Shown in pieces: positions 24,119 to 35,719 of a stretch of DNA of 64,000 bases. This DNA comes from Punctularia strigosozonata HHB-11173 SS5 (Eukaryota > Basidiomycota > Agaricomycetes > Corticiales > Punctulariaceae). The notes beneath the pieces are model-generated. The model searched no databases and was not told the origin of the DNA. It was given only the letters and a program-made list of their open reading frames with translations. Numbering within the stretch: the stretch's first letter is position 1; every line of letters starts with the position of its first letter. A program made the position numbers and the translations under genes. The DNA lies in NCBI RefSeq assembly GCF_000264995.1, contig NW_006767451.1, forward strand, positions 1-64,000. The letters run 5' to 3'.

Positions 24119-25288
24119 TCAGAGACTGATAGGTAGATCTGGCCCCAAGTCCAACGGAAAATCGGTGCTCAATCCTCCGAATGCCAATTTGATATTACCT
24201 GAGTCCAAGGTACAGCAGGCAATCACGAAGATCGTGCATCAATACTCACTTTCGGTAATTTCCGCGACCTCAAGCTGCTCGTCATCCGCAAAGACGAGGA
24301 TCTGTGCGACAGTGGCGGCGAGGGTTGCGAAATTGGTTTGTACCACACTAGGCTTCCAGCCGAGCTCGAAAGGGAGTTTTTCCTGTTCGAACAGCATGTT
24401 GACGAAGCTTTGAGGCGCCATGGCAATGATCGGCGCGCTCATGACCTGCCAGGAGATTCCGTGTCAGGAAGGAATCGTCGCCCAGTCATCACGGACGCAC
24501 TGATAAGTATAACGCCGCCTCGCCATACGCGATAAGTGCATGTTGGGCGAGCCATGTAATGTTAGGATTACGAGCGACGGAGTCTTCGAGGCGAGCTTGG
24601 CGGACAAGCCCGGCCGTCTCTGTGGTGTAGAAGCCGTTGACAGCGGAGTTGTTGAGTGTCTGGAATATAGTCGTATTGAAGTCGTGATTGTCGCCGAAGA
24701 ACGCATCCTCGCGAGAGACTGAAGCTGTATCAGGGCGTGAGATGCGGAGGCAGGCATATCGATTTCACGCCGGACTTCTGTGCTCACCATCGTGTTCAAT
24801 GGGGAAGTTGTGCCTGAATCGTCGATCAATGCCGTCGAGGTGAGTCAGAGAAATGATTAGTGCTTACTCGTTCAAATCGTCCAGGTCAAATATCAATCCT
24901 CCTTTCGCTATGGCGCCGTTCGAAAGAAGGGAAGTCGTCCCGATGACGGTACAGAAGTCAGCTCCAACGTTCAATCCATCTGCGCGCATCTTTGTGAATC
25001 AATATTTTTACCAACAGTATAAGCGTTAAAAACCTTGGCAAGCAGTAACAAGGGTAGGAATCGAGATGGACTTTCCGTCGCGGGGCAGGAAACCGTGGTT
25101 TGCGAGCCTGAGGGGGATTGGTAAGTGGCGTTACGACGTTCTCTTCGTTGTACTGCGATCTCATACGTGTTCAGACCGGGACAGGGGGAGCGGACGGCGC
25201 CTGAAATCTGCGACGCAGGTATCCATTCAGGTGGGCTCTGGGCGAACGCAACTGAAAGGAAGATCAGAGCCGTGTAGATAGTCAACAT
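24119..25288 (-). CDS. Heme-thiolate peroxidase (chloroperoxidase / unspecific peroxygenase family)
   Basis: Secreted heme-thiolate peroxidase. The first exon encodes a signal peptide (MLTIYTALIFLSVAFAQ) and the proximal heme-ligand motif SPCPGLNT (PCP). Next exons give LANHGFLPRDGKSIS and DGLNVGADFCTVIG. The Mg/acid-base region EHD appears in FPIEHD, spliced to ASVSREDAFFGDN, and the C-terminal part has LPFELGWKP. The final exon begins after an acceptor near 24182 and ends with GPDLPISL. Introns are about 50-65 bp. Length (roughly 260-270 aa) suggests the short type of the family. Such enzymes use hydrogen peroxide to oxygenate or halogenate organic substrates. All three key motifs are intact. 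Confidence 0.85.
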
Positions 25289-25990
25289 CGCGTGGCACTG
25301 GATAGGGTGGAACCTCGAGGAGAACGCAGAGTACAATGCATTCTTTAAGTGAGACCTCTTCATCATTTGGCGATGTTGCTTCACTGACATGACTTCACCA
25401 GAATAGAACGAGTGACGTCTCGTCTGGCGAGAGCCCAGCAGTGACCGGCGAGCTCCCTATAGTCTCTTAAGTATAGGTCGTGGGTACCGGAAGGTGAGGC
25501 TACACATGCCTGCATTGAATTGCCAACCTCGGGTGTATTCCATTCATCCACGCGGAGTGAGAGGAACCAGAGGATGGTATTGGTTTGACACTCGGATTTG
25601 CGCTCTTCGGGACGTAAAAACATGCAGTGGCAACGTGCGTATCAGATGATTGCTAGTCGTTTGCAGTACGTCGTCACTTCCCCGAACCAGTTTAGAATGT
25701 ATGACGCGCGAGGATATATCGCGGAGCTGCGGCGAACGACCTCTTGTGCAACCGCGCCCGCGTTATGACGCGCAACTATCGTGCCGGGACAATCCTCGAC
25801 GAGTAAAACTTGGGAGCGTGGTTTTTTAAGCAGCCTTCGTCCGATTAGAAGTTTCAACGTCGTAGCACAAGCGTTTATATGTACATGTATCTATTCACAG
25901 TAGGGCATTAGTGATGGTGGTACGCAATCGCTTGGCCGAGGAGATGCCTTCACCGAGCAGGCAGGCGGGCGCAAGCCAATGTTATGGTGC
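25289..25990. other. Intergenic region, nothing recognised
   Basis: About 700 bp between two minus-strand genes; contains the peroxidase promoter. No domain seen in its short frames. Confidence 0.45.
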
Positions 25991-27008
25991 TTAATCCACT
26001 TTTGCAAGCTCCTTCGCACCTGCCGCAATGGCATCGGGGTCCTCTTCCTTCTTTGCAGCCGCGTTTACGGCGCTGAGGTACGTGTCTGTGTGATCATGTC
26101 AATACAGCGGTCTTGAGAAGCACATAGCAACAGCCTTAGGGTAGGCACTGGGATCCGAGCAGGATAGAAGAGAGAACGCACTCCAGAACAAGCTGACCAC
26201 GCCGACAAAGACAAAACGGAAGTGAGGCGGTACTAGACCGAAGTTGATAAGTTGCGCAGGAATAAATACACCCCTGATGCGACAGTTAACATCGGCAGCT
26301 CCAAAGGTACGTCAAGAGACGCCTACCAGTTCTTAACGAGAGTGGGAGCATAATTTTCTTTTATACGTTCCTTGGCACCTTCAAGGCCCTTGCCTGGGGT
26401 ATAACCATCAGAACAGGCCATGACACGGAGGTGAGCTCAGTAAAGAATGCACCTTCAAGAAGAGACATGGACCCGAAAAAGAATGCGACAATCCCGGGAG
26501 TCAGAAGGAACTGATCCATCCATACCTGGATGTCGCGCAGACAAATTAGACTCCGATAGTGAGGCTGAGATATGACGACCGCACCATGTACACCACGCCC
26601 CGCTTTTTGTTCGCGAATTGTATCCGGCTCAGGAACTGGAACCATTTCGTGACAATCGGACCGAATAGACATCCTACGACAGCCAATGGCAGCACGAGCC
26701 ATGCATCAAAGGGTGACCGTATCGCAAACGCCTTATCATCACCTGCCACTTTACTCCGTAAACGGGATTGTGGGCTCACCTCCATAGAAGCTCAGTCGCG
26801 CTGTCCTCGCCAGGTCGTGATTCTTTCCCTTCTTCTCGATGGCCTGCTGCGCCAGCACGTCGCCTGCGCCGAACAGGAACGCGGCCGTACCGCATTGCGC
26901 AAGCATCGGTCGGCGCTGAAGGACGGAGCTGCAGGACAGACATGAGCAACGATCTTCGAGAGTTATAGTGAGCATTCACTTGTAGGCGCGGAAGAGTCTG
27001 GAGGCCAT
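25991..27008 (-). CDS. sym1: Mpv17/PMP22 family inner-membrane protein SYM1
   Basis: Mitochondrial inner-membrane channel-like protein of the Mpv17/Sym1 family. Starts MASRLFRAY, then across an intron NSVLQRRPMLAQCGTAAF and GAGDVLAQQAIE, the family's first helices. Then RTARLSFYGG, CLFGPIVTKWFQFL, a segment with VWMDQFLLTPGIVAFFFGSM and the conserved W-P and P-A-Q-LINF region. The C-terminus is FRFVFVGVVSLFWSAF, then YLSAVNA and a short charged tail ending AKVD. Several short introns. Yeast Sym1 is induced by heat and supports ethanol metabolism; no regulatory site was checked here. Confidence 0.85.
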
Positions 27009-27835
27009 GGTGGACGATTGCGAACGACAAGGGACGCGCTGGCGAGTGGAGACGCCCCCTTCGGAAATGCGGGGTTCGGTGAGGTAATCGGGGGCGGCGG
27101 CAACCCGGTCCGGTCGTTCTCACGCCTCACTTACGTTTTGGCTACATAGCGCGACTTCGCGCCTGCCTTCACTCTGATCAGGACCGTGACTATGCACCAG
27201 GGAAAACGATTGGAAGGTACGACGCGGGCGCGAATGTGCAGGGTTATATGTGCCGGCTAGGACGGTGCTCTGGTCCAAGCTACGACTTCCATCCCATCTT
27301 ATCCTTGCCGTGTGACGACTGTTCGTACTGGAGCGACATACGGTACCCCACGGCATCTCACAGACTGCCGGCACCATTATTGCTCAGTGGGATCTTCGGA
27401 TGCTACACATCCTCGCTGCATGATCGAAGACCGCCCTTGGAAATCGACGTGCGATGACTTCGGAGACTAATACGATGCTGTGTTCGTCGGTATGGAAAGC
27501 AGCAGACGCGGACGGACAGGACAATCCCCGGTCGCACGCTTCTCCAAGCCTGTGCGAAGGTCTGACAACTTGCCGCCGCACCCGGTCCCGGAGTGGGAAC
27601 AGGCCGTCCGCACTTGGCAGCCGACGCAGCGTGTATGGGCTCCTGCATGGCTTGCTACACGGTGGACCGTTCCCGACCGGTCTGCGCCACGTTCTGTGCG
27701 CACACGTACCCGCGCGATGGGAACAGGAAACGCAGATATAACTCGTCTACCCGCCGCCTCCGCTTGGCAAAGACGAACTTCCAACTTCATCTTTCGCATC
27801 TCCCGCCCCTCTCTCCTTTCTCGTAATTCGCAACG
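27009..27835. other. Divergent intergenic region
   Basis: About 830 bp between SYM1 and the DUF6593 gene. The open frames here are antisense or short and have no motif. Confidence 0.45.
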
Positions 27836-28572
27836 ATGTCGCGCGCCGCCAAGAAGCCCGACCCGCCGCTCAAGTTCGAGTTCACGACGAACAGCGTGCG
27901 GAACACGACGGTGTCCGTGGACGACGACAAGTTCATATACGAGATCGTCACCCGGTACTGGCACCCGAACATCACCAAGATCAACAAGGTCGACGTGGAG
28001 AGCCGTGAGGTCCGGCTCATCGCCGAGATCGAAAAGGCCGCCTCGCCCGGCGCCGAGGAGCGCGTGCGCCTCGGAGGCGAAGGCGCCCAGTGGGTCGACG
28101 CGAGCGAGTTCCTCAAGCAGGAAGCGAACGGGTTCGTACTGGCTTAGTGCCGTGCAATGTAGAGAGTAGGGCTGACATTCGCTGGACCAGCGCCACGACC
28201 TGGGTATCCGAGACCGGTGAGGAGTACAGATGGGATAAACAGAAGGGAAAATTGGCTGTAAGCATCTGATACACGCTCGGCGAGACACAACCGTCTGATG
28301 CGCAATGATCTAGCTTTTAAAGGCGTCAGAGGAAGCAGAGAAGCCCGAGCCACTTGCGAAGTACCACCCACACAAGCGTCATTTCTTTTTCTTCCGTATG
28401 TCGAAGCATGCATGGCTCGAGGTCAAGCCTGAGGCCGTCGGCGCACTTGATCAACTCATCAGTGAGTCGCTAACCATATCTGCGGAAGACCGCAGCAGCG
28501 TGCTGATATTTGCTTGACTATCCAGTCAGTTACATCCTCGTCGAGAGAAAGCGAAGGCATGGTAAAGCGTAG
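27836..28572 (+). CDS. DUF6593-type protein, function unknown
   Basis: Exons 27836-28131, 28191-28257, 28314-28461 and 28526-28572 sum to 186 codons (185 aa). The layout matches a basidiomycete domain of unknown function (DUF6593): an N-terminal beta-rich part with FEFTTNSVRNTTVSVDDD and YEIVTRYWHPNITKINK, a central ETGEEYRWDKQKGKL, and a C-terminal part AWLEVKPEA, LDQLIISYILVERKRR. No signal peptide or membrane segment. The first exon reads open into intron 1 for four more codons, which could be mistaken for a 103-aa single-exon gene. Confidence 0.7.
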
Positions 28573-28736
28573 GCCGAGTTGCATTGCTTCGCAGATAGCT
28601 TCCTTGTATTGTACGTTGAATGGTCTAATGAGCGAGATAGATTTTTTGCGGGTTAGAGATACGATTTGCATGCCTGGTGTGATGTGCGTGCCGCGTGCGG
28701 TGACCAGGGGTCGACAAGGCCCCGGGAACCTCCGAA

Positions 28737-28755
28737 GCGCGTTCCGGGAACGCGC
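28737..28755. promoter_or_regulatory. Perfect GC palindrome upstream of HSP60
   Basis: GCGCGTTCC-G-GGAACGCGC is a 19 bp perfect inverted repeat. Its inner TTC and GAA triplets resemble partial heat-shock half sites with one-base-longer spacing. Confidence 0.4.
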
Positions 28756-28764
28756 ACGTGCATC

Positions 28765-28777
28765 TTCTCGAAATTTC
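28765..28777 (+). promoter_or_regulatory. Heat-shock element (three perfect units)
   Basis: TTC-tc-GAA-at-TTC, a textbook array of three alternating nTTCn/nGAAn units, lies 99 bp upstream of the HSP60 start codon. This suggests direct control by heat-shock factor. Confidence 0.75.
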
Positions 28778-28875
28778 CCCGGCCGAGTTTTTCAAGTGCA
28801 TCCGCCTCGTCATCCCCGTTCTTGCACCCCGTTCTCATCCTCTCCACCTCCCCCTCCTTGTTCCTTGGTCTCGCC

Positions 28876-30853
28876 ATGTCCCTCTCTGCCTCCTCGTCTT
28901 CCAGCGTTCTCCGTCGTGCCGCCGCTGCCGTCAAGCCTGTGCTTGCTCGCGGTGCGCACAAGGAAATCAAGTTCTCGAACGACGGACGCGCGAGCATCCT
29001 CAAGGGTGTCGATGTTCTTGCCGACGCGGTCAGCGTTACGCTTGGGCCCAAGGGTACGTCCAATGGCCAATTGGCTTTTATTGAGTTCGCTCAACATCGC
29101 GTTGCAGGCCGGAATGTGATCATCGAGCAGTCATTCGGCGGCCCGAAAATCACGAAGGGTACGTGTGCTTGCGGTTCCACTCAGACCTTTCGAGTAACTT
29201 ATATATCGTTTCATAGATGGTGTTACTGTCGCGAAGTCAATACAGCTCAAGGACAAGTTCGAGAACCTTGGTGCTCGGTGAGCTCCCCCATCCGTTATTG
29301 GTAATGAGGTTGGGAGTGTTCATCACTTCCGCTTCAGGCTTGTACAGGACGTTGCTCAAAAGACCAATGAGATCGCCGGTGACGGTACGACGACTGCGAC
29401 TGTTCTTGCGCGCGCCATCTACTCGGAAGGTGTGAAGAACGTCGCCGCCGGTTGCAACCCTATGGACCTCCGCCGCGGTTCGCAGGCCGCCGTGGACCGC
29501 GTCGTCGCGTTCCTCTCCGAGAACGCGAAGCCGATCACTACCACCTCTGAGATTGCGCAGGTGGCGACCATCTCCGCGAACGGCGATACCCACGTGGGCG
29601 GTCTCATTGCACAGGCGATGGAGAAGGTCGGAAAGGAGGGTGTGATCACCGTGAAGGAGGGCAAGACGATCGAGGATGAGATCGAAATCACGGAGGGCAT
29701 GCGCTTCGACCGTGGTTTCATCTCTCCTTACTTCATTACGGATGTGAAGACGCAGAAGGTCGAATTTGAGAAGCCGTTGATCCTCCTCGCGGAGAAGAAG
29801 ATCTCGTAGGTCTCCGTTTATACGACTCGCTGATCTTCCGGCTAATATTCTGTTAGTGTTCTCGCCGACCTCATGCCCTCCCTTGAAGCCGCTGTGTCGC
29901 AGCGCCGTCCTCTGCTCATCATCGCGGAGGATGTTGACGGAGAAGCCCTTGCCGCGCTCATTGTCAACAAGCTCCGTGGCCAGCTCCAGGTCGCCGCCGT
30001 CAAGGCTCCCGGCTTCGGTGACAACCGCAAGAACATCCTTGGCGATATCGCTATCCTTACTGGCGGCACTGTCTTCACGGATGAGGTCGACGTCAAGCTC
30101 GATGCTGCGACCCCTGACATGCTCGGATCCACGGGTAGCGTGACTATCACCAAGGAGGATACCATCATCCTCAATGGCGATGGCGGCAAGGACGCCATCC
30201 AGGCTCGCTGCGAGCAGATCCGCGGCGTGATCTCTGACCCCACCACCAGCGACTACGACAAGACCAAGCTCCAGGAGCGCCTTGCCAAGCTCTCCGGCGG
30301 TGTTGCCGTCATCAAGGTCGGTGGCGCTAGCGAAGTCGAGGTCGGCGAGAAGAAGGATCGCTACGACGACGCGCTCAACGCGACCCGCGCGGCCGTCGAG
30401 GAGGGTATCCTTCCCGGTGGCGGTGTTGCGCTGCTTAAGGCGTCCCTCGCGCTCGCGACCAACTCCCCTGCGGCTGGCGCGTCCACCTCCTCACCTGTCT
30501 CACCCGACGCGAAGCCGATCGCTACGGCGAACTTTGATCAGGACCTCGGCGTCTCCATCGTCCGCCGCGCGCTCACCCATCCCTCGCGAACGATCCTGAA
30601 GAACGCCGGCGAAGAATCCAGCGTGATCGTCGGCACCCTGCTCCAGCAGTACGGCGCCAAGGACAAGTTTGAGTGGGGATACGACGCCAGCCGTGGCGAG
30701 TACGTCGACATGATCAAGGCCGGCATCGTCGACCCGCTGAAGGTCGTGAGGACGGCGTTGGTTGATGCTGCCGGCGTCGCCAGCTTGTTGACCACGAGTG
30801 AGGCGTGCGTCGTCGAGGCTCCCGAGGAGAAGGCCCCAGCGGCACCGATGGGT

Positions 30854-30886
<33 letters not shown>

Positions 30887-30892
30887 TATTAG
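28876..30892 (+). CDS. hsp60: Mitochondrial chaperonin HSP60
   Basis: Group I chaperonin, 597 aa. Exons 28876-29053, 29108-29158, 29217-29277, 29338-29805 and 29857-30892 total 598 codons. The first ~30 residues are Ser/Ala/Arg-rich, as expected for a mitochondrial transit peptide. ATP-binding features: [28 protein letters not shown], and near the end [11 protein letters not shown]. The C-terminus is the usual flexible GGM repeat ([14 protein letters not shown]). A short low-complexity insertion rich in Ser/Pro ([17 protein letters not shown]) sits in the equatorial domain after [14 protein letters not shown]. It folds imported proteins in the matrix with Hsp10. Confidence 0.97.
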
Positions 30893-31310
30893 ATGGACGA
30901 AAACCGCGGGCCAGAGGCCGGGTGATGGCCTTTGGTGGGTTGATCTCCACAAAAGTATCCTGCATCATGGGCTGTTGTTATCTGTTTCTGTCGCACGATT
31001 CTTCGCACTACTCACGATCCCCACGTCGCATTCGCTACTGTTATGTGCCTTATAGTTATACGTACTTTGCTAACGCTGCTCAATCCGCAATACAATCCAC
31101 CACTCACCGCTTCCCTATTCTTTGCTGGATCGCCGCTCGCCACCAATCGACGGTGTTTATGTCAGTCCTTCCAATGAGAACGGATCCATTCCGAGTGTTG
31201 CGAGCGGCCGCGCGCCTCGAGGATCGCGTCGACGACTGGAAACTTTCGGGTTACCCGATCGTACCATATTCATAAACTCGTTCCGGGCGATCCATTTCAC
31301 TGTGACCGCG
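30893..31310. other. HSP60 3' flank
   Basis: About 420 bp without a recognisable gene, ending in a C homopolymer that borders the second assembly gap. Confidence 0.5.
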
Positions 31311-31342
<32 letters not shown>

Positions 31343-31903
31343 NNNNNNNNNNNNNNNNNNNNNNNNNNNNNNNNNNNNNNNNNNNNNNNNNNNNNNNNNN
31401 NNNNNNNNNNNNNNNNNNNNNNNNNNNNNNNNNNNNNNNNNNNNNNNNNNNNNNNNNNNNNNNNNNNNNNNNNNNNNNNNNNNNNNNNNNNNNNNNNNNN
31501 NNNNNNNNNNNNNNNNNNNNNNNNNNNNNNNNNNNNNNNNNNNNNNNNNNNNNNNNNNNNNNNNNNNNNNNNNNNNNNNNNNNNNNNNNNNNNNNNNNNN
31601 NNNNNNNNNNNNNNNNNNNNNNNNNNNNNNNNNNNNNNNNNNNNNNNNNNNNNNNNNNNNNNNNNNNNNNNNNNNNNNNNNNNNNNNNNNNNNNNNNNNN
31701 NNNNNNNNNNNNNNNNNNNNNNNNNNNNNNNNNNNNNNNNNNNNNNNNNNNNNNNNNNNNNNNNNNNNNNNNNNNNNNNNNNNNNNNNNNNNNNNNNNNN
31801 NNNNNNNNNNNNNNNNNNNNNNNNNNNNNNNNNNNNNNNNNNNNNNNNNNNNNNNNNNNNNNNNNNNNNNNNNNNNNNNNNGCCCCCCCCCCCCCCCCCC
31901 CCC
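31311..31903. other. Assembly gap (539 N) flanked by C homopolymers
   Basis: 32 C residues precede 539 N (31343-31881), and a G plus 21 C residues follow. Sequencing probably failed in a long poly-C/poly-G tract. The gap hides most of the FPP synthase promoter and possibly its first exon. Confidence 0.95.
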
Positions 31904-31947
31904 ATCTTCCCCTTCGTTACAACCCGTTTCTCACCCTGATCTCGCCG

Positions 31948-33368
31948 ATGCCAGCGCCCACGAACCCGACCGAGATCGCGTTGCAAGCCTCCACCACGAA
32001 CGGTTCGCGCCTATTTGCCTCTGATACGATCGCTGCAACGCTGACTTCGGGGTATGAATGCGATACAGGAATGTCGTCCGCCGAGAAGAAGAAGCAAGCT
32101 AGGGCCAAGTTCGAGGGCGTGTACCAGGTCCTGCGCAAGGACCTTCTGGACCACTTTGCGGGCGAGGGCATGCCGAAGGACGCCATCGAGTGGTACTCCA
32201 GGGTATAGCCCAGCAGAACTCGGAAACGCTTCCGGAACTGATGGTCTATAGAACTTGGACTACAATGTTCCCGGCGGCAAGCTCAACCGCGGCATGTCCG
32301 TCGTCGACTCGGTGGAGATCATCAAGGGTCGCGCGCTCACCGACGAGGAATACTTGAAGTCGGCGATCTTGGGGTGGTGCATCGAGCTGGTAAGCGCTCC
32401 AACTTTCACCTCTGAGCTTGGTCAAGGATTCACCCGACGCTAGCTTCAAGCTTTCTTCCTCGTCTCTGATGACCTGATGGACTCCTCGGTCACCCGTCGC
32501 GGTCAACCATGCTGGTACCGCGTAGAGAACGTCGGCCTGATCTCGATTAACGACGCGTTCATGCTCGAGGGCGCTATCTACCACCTCCTCAAGAAGTATT
32601 TCCGGCAAGACTCGTACTACGTTGAACTGCTTGACCTCTTCCACGACGTCAGTGGCTTTTATGCCCCGTCAAATCCCTAGAACATTCTCACAGCACGTTA
32701 CAGGTCACCTACAAGACGGAAATGGGCCAGCTGATCGACCTCATCACCGCTCCTGAGGACCACGTCGACCTCGACAAGTTCTCGCTAAAGAAGTACGTGT
32801 GCTTCCTGTTTATAACCGTGCGGCGTACCGTTTTAACTACGATCATCGCAGGCATCAACTCATCGTCATCTACAAAACCGCCTTCTATTCCTTCTACCTC
32901 CCCGTCGCCCTCGCCATGCACGTCTGCGGCATCCCCCCATCCCCAAACTCTCCCTCGGACCCTTACAAGCTTGCGCACGAGATCCTTATCCCGCTCGGCG
33001 AGTACTTCCAGGTCCAGGACGACTTCCTCGACTTCGGGGGCACCCCGGAGCAAATCGGCAAGATCGGGACCGACATCCTCGATAACAAGTGCTCGTGGTG
33101 CATTAATACCGCGCTCGCGGTCGCGACCCTAGAGCAGCGGAGGGTGTTGGACGAGAACTATGGCCGGAAGGACGCGGCGAAGGAGGCGAAGGTGAAGGAG
33201 GTGTTCGAGCAGGTCGAAATTCGGAGGCGGTACGAGGAGTACGAGCAGACCGCTTACGAGAGGATCAACGGACTGATTGAGACCATCCCCGCGGACGCGA
33301 AGGATGGGGAGCTGAAGAGGGAGGTGTTCACTAGCTTCTTGTCGAAGATCTACAAGAGGACGAAGTGA
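31948..33368 (+). CDS. erg20: Farnesyl diphosphate synthase
   Basis: Makes FPP from dimethylallyl/geranyl diphosphate and isopentenyl diphosphate, feeding sterol, dolichol and sesquiterpene pathways. First Asp-rich motif [16 protein letters not shown] and second motif [11 protein letters not shown] are intact; [14 protein letters not shown] and the C-terminal KIYKRTK are typical. Splicing joins YSR to [17 protein letters not shown] to LQAFF, HD to VTYKTEMGQ and KK to [17 protein letters not shown]; introns are about 45-65 bp. Length from 31948 is ~390 aa, longer than usual at the N-terminus. An in-frame ATG at 32071 ([15 protein letters not shown]) would give the common length, so the first 41 residues are doubtful or a targeting extension. 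Confidence 0.93.
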
Positions 33369-33780
33369 TCGAAGGGTTGGGATATCAACTGCTAATCAAA
33401 AGACCATTGTATAGTCGTATCATCGTGCTGAATAGAGATGCTTTGTTGAGATGCATTGAATGTGTATATACACCCAAAGAGGAGGAGGTGGTGGTTGTAT
33501 ACAGCGTACACGCAGAATTGTGGCGTAGACATGTGCCCGCGATAACTGATTTCGCGGCTGGCCCCTAGCGTTCTTCGTTTCACCGACCGGTAATATGGTT
33601 GCCTACTACCCTCTCGGTTCTTGGGCTCCAACTGAAACCCTTTGACGGCTGTTCACATTCATAATTCGTTCCAACACACGACTACGAAAATCTTTTCATC
33701 GCCAACGCACATCACTTGGTCTAGATTAGCTCGCACCCCAGCTCTCATCTCTGATTCCAAGCACCGCGACCTGAAGCAGC
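33369..33780. other. Intergenic region, nothing recognised
   Basis: About 410 bp between FPP synthase and HIS2; no coding feature seen. Confidence 0.5.
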
Positions 33781-34855
33781 ATGCACAGTCACCATAGTCA
33801 TTCCGGCCAGTTCTGTGCTCATGCGAAGGGCAACCTGGAAGACGTCGTTCGAGAAGCCATTGCTCAGGGCTTCGTGGTGTACGGCCTAACTGAGCATGTC
33901 CCGCGTTACAGGGACGTCGACCTTTACCCTGAGGAGGTGCGATGATTTACATGGTCTCAGCTGCAGTAGACTAAATGCTATGCCTCTTCAGCGCGACCTC
34001 TGGATATCGATAGATGACCTAGAAGAACGATTCCGTTCGTTCCTGCACGAAGCTTGGCGTCTCAAAGCGCAGTATGCGTCGCAAATCACTCTACTCGTCG
34101 GTCTTGAAACTGAATCGATATCCCCGATCGACCTCGAGCAACTGGATGCGCTACTTGAAAGGCACGCCGGTCAAATAGACTACATTGTCGGATCCGTCCA
34201 CCACGTTAACGAGATCCCTATCGACTTCGACTTCGCCACATACGAACGCTGCTTGGATTCGTTCACGTCTGCTGAGGTTACATCTAATCATGAGCGACTA
34301 GCGAGGTATCTGCTCGAGTACTTCAAATCGCAACATACGCTGTTGGAGCGCTTCAAACCGGCCGTTGTGGGCCATTTCGATCTGTGCCGCCTTTACACGC
34401 CGGACGTTCGCATATCTGACTTTCCGGACGCCTATGCCCAGATGGAGGCCAACATCGCGCTTGCAATCGGATATGGGGCCCTCTTTGAGGTCAACGCTGC
34501 GGCGTTCAGAAAAGGGTGGGAAGACGCGTATCCGGGCACGGACGTTGTTGAGGCATGCACATCACTTGGATGCGTCTCTATCATACCACTGATGCTTGCA
34601 CAGGTCATTTTGAGACATGGCGGTCGATTTTGCCTGTCGGACGACTCGCATGGCCCACACGCGGTGGGGTTGAATTACCATCGTATACCGGCTTACCTTG
34701 CGCGCGCCGGCGTCACCGAGCTCTGGGCGCTCCAGCCCGCTATATCCTCCGAAGGCGATGTGCAGCCACGGTCTTCCGTTCATGCCATGCAGGTGACGGA
34801 TTGGCAATCATGGCCGTCGTGGGCCTTGAACCGACCAGTCACAGTGACGGCGTAA
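33781..34855 (+). CDS. his2: Histidinol-phosphatase (PHP type)
   Basis: Penultimate enzyme of histidine synthesis, converting histidinol phosphate to histidinol. Exons 33781-33936 and 33992-34855 give 339 aa. PHP-domain metal ligands are visible: HSHHSHSGQFCAHA at the very start, YGLTEHVPRY, LVGLETESI, VGSVHHVNEIPIDFD, VVGHFDLCRLY and FCLSDDSHGPHAVG. It begins directly at the HxH motif. A single intron of 55 bp follows the EE of DLYPEE. Confidence 0.93.
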
Positions 34856-35198
34856 GGTGTACGTCATATTCGTACACGATGCAGTACTTGGCGATCATCC
34901 GCGATGCAGTCGGTTTCGTGCGTCTCGTCGATTGAGGGAAAGGTTCTGTATGACGGGTAGTGCAAGAGTGGATCTGCGCGCTACCTTGCTCCGCTGGCAG
35001 CGGTACTCATGCTCGTCGTATGCAGTAACTTGATCACTTAGTACTCCTAAACAGAGCATCGTGCTTACAGTAAGCGAGAATCCTAAAGCGCTGCTGGCGC
35101 TAGCAGGTAGTATATGGGGTTAACTGGTTAAGTAACGATTCTGATTTCGAACGGAAGGTAGGTCACTATGTTGCCTGACGACGTCCGTACCGCCGATG

Positions 35199-35690
35199 CT
35201 ACTGTAGCTTAACTACCGTGAGTGCGTACGCTTGAGATCCAAGAACCACCTCCGGATCGATCTCACCGCATATAGCTTTGACAGCCTGCGACGCCTCTCG
35301 CAATCCATAGCAGCGAGCCATAGTGACGGTCAATACCAGGCACTATTACGAGTGGATAACCTGACCGTTCGGATTCAAGGCAATTAAGGGAGTCAACACT
35401 CACCGCGGCTGTGGGATCTGTCTTGCACTCGGACGGTTTCAACAACAGTTCTGCATACTGTATCTCTCGCAAAGCAAAACCCAAGCTGTGCGACTGCGCC
35501 GTCGAACCCGGAAACGTCACGTACCCGTGTATCCCGTTGGCCTAGGAACGCAATCAGGGCTAGGCAATCCACAGCAAAGATACGTGGGTGCCATCTAGGC
35601 GCCGGCGCTCATCTGGAGGATATGTACAGGCTATCAGCACCTTTCGTTCCTCAGCCGCGCTTGCAGGCCTTTTCGTTCCCTTCTGCCGCT
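35199..35690 (-). CDS. Possible small gene, family unknown
   Basis: Three minus-strand open segments can be joined by consensus introns. One has ACTYPPDERRRLDGTH, one YVTFPGSTAQSHSLGFALRE, and one CLVLTVTMARCYGLREASQ and ends at TAG 35201-35199. Intron lengths would be 42 and about 60 bp. No ATG start was found, no family is recognised, and the 5' end would run into the promoter of the kinase fusion gene. It may be a real small gene, a remnant, or chance. Confidence 0.25.
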
Positions 35691-35719
35691 AGGTTGGTAC
35701 CCTGGTGGTAGCCTCTGTG

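Noticed and set aside
27480-28169. 229-aa plus-strand ORF overlapping the DUF6593 gene
   Set aside because: It overlaps in another frame, is Arg/Ser/Thr low complexity and lacks splice or family support.
31122-32024. Long ORFs running through the N gap
   Set aside because: Made of N and poly-C translated as filler; not evidence of coding.
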